A program made the position numbers and the translations under genes. From contig DAINCF010000117.1 of NCBI GenBank assembly GCA_036732565.1, positions 1 through 15,866 of the forward strand: DNA of 15,866 nucleotides, written 5' to 3'. Position 1 is the first letter of the stretch. Each line of letters opens with the position of its first letter. The DNA is from JAIVJN01 sp036732565 (GTDB lineage: Bacteria > Acidobacteriota > Vicinamibacteria > Vicinamibacterales > UBA2999). The notes under the pieces were generated by a model. It was given only the letters and a program-made list of their open reading frames with translations, was not told the origin of the DNA and did no database searches. Of this stretch, positions 1 to 6,356 are shown piece after piece.

Positions 1-1
1 C

Positions 2-412
2 GAAGCCCTGCCCATGGGGTATCGCACGCTGGTCGGCGAGCGCGGGGTCAAGCTCTCGGGCGGGCAGCGCCAGCGGGTCGCGATTGCGCGGGCGATTCTG
101 AAGGACGCGCCGATTCTGATCCTGGACGAGGCGACCAGCTCGCTGGACTCCGAGAGCGAAGCGTTGATCCAGGATGCGCTGTGGACCCTGATGGCCAGCC
201 GCACCGCGATTGTCATCGCCCACCGGCTGTCGACCGTCCGCCGTATGGACCAGCTGGTCGTCCTGGACCAGGGGCGGATCGTCGAGCAAGGGTCGCACGA
301 CGCGCTCCTCGCCCGCGACGGCATCTACGCCGCGCTCTGGGCGCATCAGTCCGGAGGATTTCTCGGCGGCGCGGAGGTCGACAGTCGCACGAAAGTCGCA
401 TCTGCGGAGTAG
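2..412 (+). CDS. ABC exporter ATP-binding domain, 3' end only
   Basis: This is the C-terminal part of an ABC transporter nucleotide-binding domain, open at the left edge of the window. It reads in frame from base 2 and ends with TAG at 410-412. Visible motifs in order are the ABC signature LSGGQRQR, Walker B ILILDEATSSLD with the catalytic Glu and the D-loop, and the switch His in IAHRLSTV, followed by the usual tail (VVLDQGRIVEQGSHDALL, then an alanine-rich end). The spacing and the IAHRLSTV wording match ABCB/MsbA-type half exporters, where the membrane domain precedes the ATPase; that part would lie to the left. An exporter of lipid, peptide or drug is likely, but the substrate cannot be read from the ATPase. 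The next gene starts 40 bp later on the same strand with its own strong Shine-Dalgarno. Confidence 0.93.
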   Translation, partial: EALPMGYRTLVGERGVKLSGGQRQRVAIARAILKDAPILILDEATSSLDSESEALIQDALWTLMASRTAIVIAHRLSTVRRMDQLVVLDQGRIVEQGSHDALLARDGIYAALWAHQSGGFLGGAEVDSRTKVASAE

Positions 413-440
413 CGTGTGCGCTCCACCGCTGTGAGCCGAT

Positions 441-446
441 AGGAGG
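441..446 (+). promoter_or_regulatory. Shine-Dalgarno for the DUF937-type gene
   Basis: AGGAGG six bases before the ATG at 453. This near-ideal ribosome site fixes the start and shows that the host uses canonical Shine-Dalgarno initiation, in contrast to the aconitase gene at the right end of the window. Confidence 0.85.
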
Positions 447-452
447 TTCGCC

Positions 453-1451
453 ATGACGTCGCTACTCAGTGCCTTTACGCAGTCGATGACGCCAGACATG
501 GTCGGCAAGCTCAGTGAGGCTCTCGGACTGAACGCATCGCAGGTCGAAAAGGGACTCGCGGTCATCGGCCCGCTGGTGCTCGGCAGCCTGGCGCGGAAAA
601 GCGAGACGACTGGCGGCTTCGACGAGATTGTCCGGATGGTGCCGGAGGACGGCGGCGGCGTGTTCGCGCGGTTGTTCGGGTCGGACGAGGCGTCGTCGCC
701 GACGCTGCTGTCGAAGATCCTGGGACCTGGCGCCTCCTCCATCGTCAAAACGCTCAGCGCGCGCCTCGGTTTCAACGTGACGGGGTTGGTGGCGGCCGCC
801 GTGCCGGCGCTATTGCGCGCGATCACCACGGCGGCCAAGGAACAGAACGTCAGCTCAGGGGACGTCGCCACACTGCTCGAGACGCAGAGCGCGGCCACGC
901 TGGAGAGTGCCGACCCCCAGACGCGCGCCATCGTCGACGAGGCGTTCTACGTGAGCGACAAGGCCGACCAGCTCAGAGCGATGTTCAGCCCGAGTGAGTG
1001 GCGTGCGATTCGGCTGGCGCCGCAAGCCGTCGCCCACTACGTCGTGACCGCTGATCCGTCGGGCCTCACCGGCATGGCCCAGGAACTGCTGATCGCTGGC
1101 GATGCGACCGCGGCGCTGGTCAAGTCCGCGGAGCCGACGTCGCTCGTCGATGTGGCGTTCGGCAGCGTCCCCGACGAGCAGGAGCTGGGCAGCGAAGGGG
1201 CGCTCGACCCGGAAGCGCCGCGCGAGGCGTTGCTGGCGCTCGTGCAGACCGCGGCCGCCGCGGTGCGGACCAAGGCGCCGTCCGAAGCCAAGGCGTTCGG
1301 CGACGCACTCGTGCCGCTCGCCAAGCAGGTCGCCGAAGCGTCGAAAGAGGGTGGCTTCCTGGGGATCGGCGGCACGCTCGTCAGCAAGGACGAAGAGCAG
1401 GCGATTGCCGACATTGCCGGCGCCGTGGAAGGGCGAGTGGCTACGACGTAG
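453..1451 (+). CDS. DUF937-type protein of unknown function
   Basis: A 332-residue protein whose N-terminal half (about residues 1-130: phenylalanine/serine-rich start, alternating helices, GLxVIGPLVLGSLAR, then GLVAAAVPALLRAI) resembles the DUF937 family of small alanine- and glycine-rich helical proteins. The C-terminal half is different. It contains SPSEWRAIRLAPQAVAHYVV and ends with EASKEGGFLGIGGTLVSKDE, a tail I recall from other uncharacterised bacterial proteins. There is no signal peptide or clear transmembrane segment, so it is probably cytoplasmic. The ATG at 453 is well supported: AGGAGG at 441-446 sits six bases upstream. It follows the ABC gene closely (40 bp) and could be cotranscribed. 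Its last 11 bp overlap tail to tail with the molybdopterin oxidoreductase gene on the other strand. Function unknown; the family assignment is from memory of sequence character. Confidence 0.75.
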   Translation: MTSLLSAFTQSMTPDMVGKLSEALGLNASQVEKGLAVIGPLVLGSLARKSETTGGFDEIVRMVPEDGGGVFARLFGSDEASSPTLLSKILGPGASSIVKTLSARLGFNVTGLVAAAVPALLRAITTAAKEQNVSSGDVATLLETQSAATLESADPQTRAIVDEAFYVSDKADQLRAMFSPSEWRAIRLAPQAVAHYVVTADPSGLTGMAQELLIAGDATAALVKSAEPTSLVDVAFGSVPDEQELGSEGALDPEAPREALLALVQTAAAAVRTKAPSEAKAFGDALVPLAKQVAEASKEGGFLGIGGTLVSKDEEQAIADIAGAVEGRVATT

Positions 1452-3507
1452 TCGCCGTCGCTGGCGCGACTTCGACGAAGGCGTCGTAGAAGCCGCTGCC
1501 GCCGCCCCAATCGGTCGGCTCTTCGCGCGTGAGCACGTTCACGGATTGCCGCGCGCCGCTGGCATCGGTGTAGCCGCCGAACGGCATCCATGCGACGCCG
1601 GGCCGCACCCGATCCGTCACCGAGCAGAGTGCCCGCACTTCGCCGCAGGTGTTCCACACGCGCACCGCGTCGCCGGTGGTGACGCGGCGCTCTCGGGCAT
1701 CGTCGGGATGGATCTCGATGAAGAGCTCGCCGGCGCGGCGGCGATGGCGCTCCATGTTGCTGTATCCGGAGTTCAGGAAGTGCAGCGCCTTGCCGGTGAT
1801 CAGTTGCAGGCCGTCGCCGGAGCGGATCTCTCCCGCCCACGGCAGCGGATCGTGGCCCTTCTCGCGCAGCGATTCCGAGTACAGCTCGGCTTTGCCCGAC
1901 CGTGTGGCGAAGCCGCCGTTCGCAAACGGCCGCCAGTCGTCCGGGCAGTTCAAGCGCACGTGCCCCGTCTCCCACAGCCGCTGGTAAGTGATCCCGTCGA
2001 GCCACGGGTGGCCGCTCGCGAGCGCCGCTCGCACCATCGACTCGTCACTCTCGAACAGCCATGGCTCGGTGCGGCCCAACGCCCCCGCCAGGCGTCGGAA
2101 CAACTCGGTGTTGGCCACCGATTCGCCGCGCGGTGCGATCGCGGGCCGATTCAACGCGAGGTACAGATGGCCCCAGGCGAACGATAAGTCGAGATGCTCG
2201 ATTTGGCTGGTGGCCGGGAGCACGTAGTCGGCGTAGCGCGCGGTATCGGTGACGAACAACTCGTGCACCACGGTGAACAGATCCTCGCGCCGCAGTCCTT
2301 CACGAATGCGGCTCTGATTCGGCATCGACACCAGCGGATTGGACCCGTAGACGATCAGCGATCGCACGGGCGGCTGGAGCGATCCGTCGCAGAGATCGTT
2401 GCCGAGATCGCGCATGTTCAGAACGCGGACACCGGGTGTATGCACTTCCGGCATCAGCACCCGATCCACATCGAGCGCGGCGAAGTGGAGCATGTGCGTC
2501 GAGCGCGCCAGACCGCCGCCGCGATGCTTCCACGATCCGCTGAGCACCGCCAGGCAGGCGAGCGTCCGAAACTGCATCGCGCCGTTGCGATGATGCTCGA
2601 TGCCGATCAGCGGCCGCAGCAGCGAAGGCTGGGTCGTGGCGTATTCGCGCGCGAATCGCTCGATGTCGGCGGCCGGCAGTCCGACCGTGGGTGACACTTG
2701 CTCGGGTGAGTATTGAAGGGCACGCTCGGCCAGGGCTTCGTATCCGATGGCATGCTGCGACACGTACTCGTGATCCACGAGGCCGTCGCGGATCATCACG
2801 TGCATCATCGCCAGGGCCAGGGCGGCATCGCTGGCGGGCCTGATCTGCACATGCCAATCCGCGGCTTCGGCCGTGCGTGTGCGGATCGGATCCACCACCA
2901 CGACCTTGGCGCCGCGGCGCTGTGCTTCGAGCACCAGCGGCCAGAAGTGCAGGTTGGTCACGATGGTGTTCGTGCCCCACAGCACGATGAACCGGCTGTG
3001 GACGACGTCTTCTGGATCGATACCGGTGCCGGTTCCCATCGTCGCGGTCAGCCCTGCGGCGGCCACCGCGCCACAGATCTTGCGATCGAGGTCACTGCAG
3101 CCCATCGACCCGAAGAGGCGCCGGTCGAGCGAGGCCTCCTGGATCAGCCCTTGTACGCCGGCGGAGCTGTAGGGCAGAATCGCCTCGGCTCCCGATTCGT
3201 CGACAATCGCGTGCCACCGTGAGGCGATGTCGGCGAGCGCTTCGTCCCAGCTGACGCGAACGAACCGCCCCTCGCCCTTGCGCCCCGCTCGCTTCAACGG
3301 GTGCAGGACGCGGTCCGGATGGTAGACGCGCTCGAGATAATGATTGACCTTGGCGCACAGCGTGCCGCGCGTGAACGCATGCGTCGGATCGCCCGACAAC
3401 CGTTCGGCCACGCCGTCGCGGACCTCCACCACCCACCCGCACGTGTCCGGACAATCGTGCCCGCACGCGCCACGTACGACTTGGAGGGGGATGGCCGGTG
3501 AGGTCAC
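1441..3507 (-). CDS. Molybdopterin oxidoreductase (formate dehydrogenase/DMSO reductase superfamily), stand-alone catalytic subunit
   Basis: A 688-residue member of the Mo/W-bis-MGD superfamily. Residues 12-51 carry the [4Fe-4S] site: Cys15, Cys19 and Cys23 in ACGHDCPDTC, with the fourth Cys51 in RGTLCAK. Around 140-150, LDRKICGAV places Cys145 where formate dehydrogenases have the Mo-ligating Sec/Cys. The middle contains the MGD-binding stretch FIVLWGTNTIVTN, and residues about 570-680 form the C-terminal molydopterin dinucleotide-binding domain (LQLITGKALHFLNSGYSN to PGVAWMPFGG). No twin-arginine leader precedes the cluster, so the enzyme is probably cytoplasmic. The start is GTG at 3507, with GGGAG about 12 bases upstream. 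No iron-sulfur subunit, membrane anchor or chaperone is adjacent, so electron partner and substrate are unknown. It is divergent from the GltS gene across 52 bp and overlaps the DUF937-type gene by 11 bp at its 3' end. Confidence 0.9.
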   Translation of the reverse strand: MTSPAIPLQVVRGACGHDCPDTCGWVVEVRDGVAERLSGDPTHAFTRGTLCAKVNHYLERVYHPDRVLHPLKRAGRKGEGRFVRVSWDEALADIASRWHAIVDESGAEAILPYSSAGVQGLIQEASLDRRLFGSMGCSDLDRKICGAVAAAGLTATMGTGTGIDPEDVVHSRFIVLWGTNTIVTNLHFWPLVLEAQRRGAKVVVVDPIRTRTAEAADWHVQIRPASDAALALAMMHVMIRDGLVDHEYVSQHAIGYEALAERALQYSPEQVSPTVGLPAADIERFAREYATTQPSLLRPLIGIEHHRNGAMQFRTLACLAVLSGSWKHRGGGLARSTHMLHFAALDVDRVLMPEVHTPGVRVLNMRDLGNDLCDGSLQPPVRSLIVYGSNPLVSMPNQSRIREGLRREDLFTVVHELFVTDTARYADYVLPATSQIEHLDLSFAWGHLYLALNRPAIAPRGESVANTELFRRLAGALGRTEPWLFESDESMVRAALASGHPWLDGITYQRLWETGHVRLNCPDDWRPFANGGFATRSGKAELYSESLREKGHDPLPWAGEIRSGDGLQLITGKALHFLNSGYSNMERHRRRAGELFIEIHPDDARERRVTTGDAVRVWNTCGEVRALCSVTDRVRPGVAWMPFGGYTDASGARQSVNVLTREEPTDWGGGSGFYDAFVEVAPATATTS

Positions 3508-3559
3508 GCCACAATTTTACTCCCAGGTTGGCGCGCGCCGGATCGTAGACTGAGGCACG

Positions 3560-4801
3560 ATGACAGGACTCGTGGTCAAGCTGGACCTGATCCAGACCCT
3601 CGCCGTAGCGGCAGTCGTCCTTTTTGCCGGCTACGGTATCAAGCGTCGCATCTTTTTCCTGGATCGCTACAACATCCCGGCGCCCGTCGTCGGCGGCCTG
3701 CTCTTCGCGGTGTCCAGTCTGGTGCTGAGCCAAACTGGCACGCTGACCATCGAGTTCGACACCATCATGCAGACACCGCTGATGATTGCGTTCTTCACCA
3801 GCGTCGGTTTCGGCGCCAGTGTCTCGTTGCTGCGTGTCGGCGGACCGCTCGTGCTGCTGTTCTTCGCCGTCTCGACCGTGATCGCCATCGTGCAGAATCT
3901 CGTAGGTCTGGCGATTGCGATCCCGCTCGGCGAACATCCGTTGCTTGGGGTGCTGGCCGGTTCCGTGACGTTGACCGGCGGTCCCGCGACCGGTCTGGCG
4001 TTCGCTCCGGAATTCGAGAAGGTGGGCGTGCCTGCCGCCGCGACCGCGGCCGTTGCCGCCGCCATGGTCGGGATCGTATGCGGCGGATTGATCGGAGGCC
4101 CTATCGGCACCGCGCTGATCAACCGCCATCGCACGCGAACGGGTGAGAGAGTGGTACCCGGCGGCGCGCGTGGGAGCGCCGAGGACATCGTCGAAGCCCA
4201 GTTACCCGAGGCCGCGCCGACGCCGCCTCCGGGAGAGGACACGGAAGCCTACGGCGCTCTCAAGAACATCGCCCTGGTGCTCGTGGCGATGGGGCTGGGC
4301 GGGCTGCTCAGCACCTGGCTCTCGCGCTACATCACGCTGCCGGCGTACATCGGCGCGATGATCGTGGCCGCGGCGATCCGCAACCTGGACGATGTGACCG
4401 GATGGTTCCGGCCGTCGCAGCGGATCATCGACGACCTGGGGAGCGTGGTGCTGTCCTTGTTTCTCACCATGGCGCTGATGACGCTGCGCCTGGGTCAGCT
4501 CGTCGGGCTTGCGCTGCCGCTGACGGTCATTCTGGTCGCGCAGGTTGCCCTGATTGGAGCGATCGCGATGCTCGTGATCTATCGCATCATGGGACGCGAC
4601 TACGAAGCGGCGGTCATGGCGAGCGGCTTCTGCGGCTTCATGCTCGGGACGACGGCCAATGCGATGGCGAATATGGAAGCGATCACCGCGCGCTTTGGTC
4701 CGGCGCCGAAGGCGTTTCTCGTTGTACCGATGGTCGGCGCCTTCTTCATCGACTTCACGAACGCGCTGATCATCACGACGTTCCTCAATTTCTGGCGATG
4801 A
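3560..4801 (+). CDS. gltS: Sodium/glutamate symporter, GltS type
   Basis: A 413-residue inner-membrane protein, close to the roughly 400 residues of Escherichia coli GltS. It imports glutamate with Na+ in the characterised members. Ten or more hydrophobic segments form two halves separated by a polar, proline-rich cytoplasmic loop at about 186-235. Each half has a family re-entrant loop motif: SVTLTGGPATGLAF at about 135-148 and GFMLGTTANAMANM at 359-372. IPAPVVGG at 39-46 is also typical. The end FFIDFTNALIITTFLNF matches the last helix of the family. ATG at 3560 has GAGG four bases upstream. Its stop overlaps the next gene's start as ATGA (4798-4801), implying translational coupling. Actual substrate specificity, glutamate or another anion, is inferred from the family. 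Confidence 0.93.
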   Translation: MTGLVVKLDLIQTLAVAAVVLFAGYGIKRRIFFLDRYNIPAPVVGGLLFAVSSLVLSQTGTLTIEFDTIMQTPLMIAFFTSVGFGASVSLLRVGGPLVLLFFAVSTVIAIVQNLVGLAIAIPLGEHPLLGVLAGSVTLTGGPATGLAFAPEFEKVGVPAAATAAVAAAMVGIVCGGLIGGPIGTALINRHRTRTGERVVPGGARGSAEDIVEAQLPEAAPTPPPGEDTEAYGALKNIALVLVAMGLGGLLSTWLSRYITLPAYIGAMIVAAAIRNLDDVTGWFRPSQRIIDDLGSVVLSLFLTMALMTLRLGQLVGLALPLTVILVAQVALIGAIAMLVIYRIMGRDYEAAVMASGFCGFMLGTTANAMANMEAITARFGPAPKAFLVVPMVGAFFIDFTNALIITTFLNFWR

Positions 4802-5184
4802 CGCGAAGCCGAGCACAGGCGACGACGGCGGACACGTTCGAAGCGGTTCGGGCAGTGGGGCTCACCCTGCCTGACGTCGAGGCCACCGTGAAGTACGACG
4901 GCTCGCCGGTGCTGAAGGTCTATGGCAGCTTCGTGGCGGGCCTGGCGATGCATCCGTCGGCAGAACCGGACACGCTCGTGGTCCGGGCCGACGTCGAGGC
5001 GCGCGAGTGGTTGATGGCGGACGCACCGGAGACCTACTACCTGACCGACTACTATCGAACTTATCCGCTGATCTTGGTGCGCCTCTCCCGCATCGATCGA
5101 GACGCGCTCCACGACCTGCTCTCAGTGTCGCGGCGCTTGGCCGTGGCGAAGACAGGCAAGCGCCGCGGCGCTCCGGCTACTTGA
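4798..5184 (+). CDS. MmcQ/YjbR-like (CyaY-like fold) small protein
   Basis: A 128-residue protein in the MmcQ/YjbR family. It is recognised by the order of motifs: LTLPDVEATVKYDGSPVLKV (21-41), a short hydrophobic strand (GSFVAGLAM), DTLVVRADVEAREWLM (58-73), then TYYLTDYYRTYPLILVRLSR (79-98) and a C-terminal helix. Members have a double-wing fold sometimes annotated as DNA-binding, but no molecular function is established. The start is the ATG that shares its last three bases with the GltS stop (ATGA), so the two genes form a translationally coupled pair. The open frame continues upstream inside gltS, but that part is a shadow. The stop overlaps the pirin stop on the other strand by 8 bp. 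A link with glutamate transport is suggested only by the overlap. Confidence 0.85.
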   Translation: MTRSRAQATTADTFEAVRAVGLTLPDVEATVKYDGSPVLKVYGSFVAGLAMHPSAEPDTLVVRADVEAREWLMADAPETYYLTDYYRTYPLILVRLSRIDRDALHDLLSVSRRLAVAKTGKRRGAPAT

Positions 5185-6076
5185 TGAACGTGCCGTTCTG
5201 CAGTTCCTCGACCGCGCGTTGGAGCTCCTCACGCGTGTTCATGACGATGGGACCGTACCAGGCCACCGGCTCTTCGATCGGCTTGCCGGACACGAGGAGA
5301 AAGCGGATGCCTTCGTCGCCCGCCTGCACCGTGACTTCGTCGCCCTGATCGAACAACACCAGCGAGCGGTTGCCGGTCTCGTTGGCGTTCGCCGTGTCGA
5401 CCGACCCCGTCAGCTCGTTCGGCACCCCTTGCGGCGCGGAGGCATCGCGAAACGTGCCAGCGCCAGCGAACACATACGCGAACGCGTGGTGCGCGCGATC
5501 GACGCGCAGCCGCTTGCGTTGTCCGGGCGGCACCGAGACGTCGAGGTACCGTGGCTCGGCCGCCACCCCTTCCACCGGTCCGCGCTTGCCCCAGAACTCG
5601 CCGCAGATCACCCGCACGCTCGTGCCGTCATCGTCGGTGACCTCCGGGATGTCCTGCGCCGCGATGTCCTGATAGTTGGGCTCGGTCATCTTCAGCGACG
5701 AGGGTAGATTGGCCCAGAGCTGAAAGCCGTGCATGCGCCCCTGCTCGTCGCCCCTCGGCATCTCCTGATGCAGGATGCCGCGGCCCGCCGTCATCCATTG
5801 AAGATCGCCCGGACCCATCTGGCCGCGATTGCCGAGGCTGTCACGGTGCTCGACCGTGCCGGCCAGCACATAGGTGATGGTCTCGATGCCGCGATGCGGA
5901 TGCCAGGGAAAGCCCGCGAGATAGTCGTCGGGACGATCGTTGCGAAAGTCATCGAGCAGGAGGAACGGGTCGAAGTCCGTCGTATTGCCGAAGCCGAACG
6001 CCCGACGGAGCTTGACGCCCGCGCCTTCCATCGTCGGCTGGGATTCCACGACGCGCTTGATGGATCGAATCGACAC
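5177..6076 (-). CDS. Pirin family protein (bicupin metalloprotein)
   Basis: A 299-residue pirin homologue, the usual length for the family (about 290-300). Metal-ligand positions known from human pirin are all present: His59 and His61 in HPHRGIETITY (59-69), and His103 and Glu105 in GRGILHQE. Other pirin hallmarks are RRAFG near residue 25, FDPFLLLDDF (about 35-44), MGPGDLQWMTAGRG (about 87-100) and HGFQLWANLP. Pirins are iron-binding cupins; some have quercetinase activity and some regulate partner enzymes or transcription. I choose the GTG at 6076 because AGGAGG (complement of 6083-6088) lies six bases upstream. An in-frame GTG at 6097 would place this ribosome site inside the coding region. 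The gene converges on the YjbR-like gene with an 8-bp overlap, and its 5' end faces the TonB receptor across 280 bp. Confidence 0.93.
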   Translation of the reverse strand: MSIRSIKRVVESQPTMEGAGVKLRRAFGFGNTTDFDPFLLLDDFRNDRPDDYLAGFPWHPHRGIETITYVLAGTVEHRDSLGNRGQMGPGDLQWMTAGRGILHQEMPRGDEQGRMHGFQLWANLPSSLKMTEPNYQDIAAQDIPEVTDDDGTSVRVICGEFWGKRGPVEGVAAEPRYLDVSVPPGQRKRLRVDRAHHAFAYVFAGAGTFRDASAPQGVPNELTGSVDTANANETGNRSLVLFDQGDEVTVQAGDEGIRFLLVSGKPIEEPVAWYGPIVMNTREELQRAVEELQNGTFIK

Positions 6077-6082
6077 GGCAGG

Positions 6083-6088
6083 CCTCCT
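6083..6088 (-). promoter_or_regulatory. Shine-Dalgarno deciding the pirin start
   Basis: AGGAGG on the minus strand, six bases before GTG at 6076-6074. It argues for that start over the GTG 21 bases further upstream. Confidence 0.8.
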
Positions 6089-6159
6089 GTGCAGCACGCC
6101 TCGGTTCGAGGCGCTCCTTCGATCCTGGCACGCATTCCGCGAACGTCAAGGAGGCACAC

Positions 6160-6175
6160 GCACGTAACCACGTGC
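6160..6175. promoter_or_regulatory. Small dyad in the pirin/TonB-receptor divergent region
   Basis: GCACGT-AACC-ACGTGC is a perfect 6-bp inverted repeat with a 4-bp spacer in the 280-bp region between two divergent genes. It is about 84 bp upstream of the pirin start and about 180 bp upstream of the receptor start. It has the size of a dimeric repressor site, but nothing identifies a cognate protein, and one 6-bp dyad in GC-rich DNA can arise by chance. No convincing Fur-like AT-rich site was seen in this region. TGTAAT at 6327-6332 is the best -10-like hexamer on the receptor side but lacks a good -35. Confidence 0.25.
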
Positions 6176-6356
6176 CGAGGGCTTCAGACGCACGACCTCC
6201 AGCGCGTGTCGCAGAACCGGCGTGGGTCCGTCCAGACACGCCCGTTGGGCGGCGAGCCCGCGGATTGAGAAGGGGGATGTGTGCCAAACATTGCTGAGCC
6301 AGCTCATGCCGCTCTTGGATCACGGTTGTAATGTCGACCGATAAGAATGACTCGCC

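Noticed and set aside
1102..2187. 361-codon plus-strand open frame across the DUF937/molybdopterin boundary
   Set aside because: It spans two convincing genes in other frames and is Arg/Ala-rich with no domain signal.
3092..4129. 345-codon minus-strand frame across the molybdopterin/GltS divergent region
   Set aside because: It overlaps both recognised genes and has low-complexity Arg/Gly/Asp/Gln composition.
4402..4797. Upstream extension of the YjbR-like frame inside gltS
   Set aside because: The extension is His/Arg/Asp-rich shadow sequence and the family-like part begins after the ATGA overlap.
6265..6293. TTGAGA as a -35 for the TonB receptor gene
   Set aside because: At 17-bp spacing the would-be -10 is ACATTG, a poor match.
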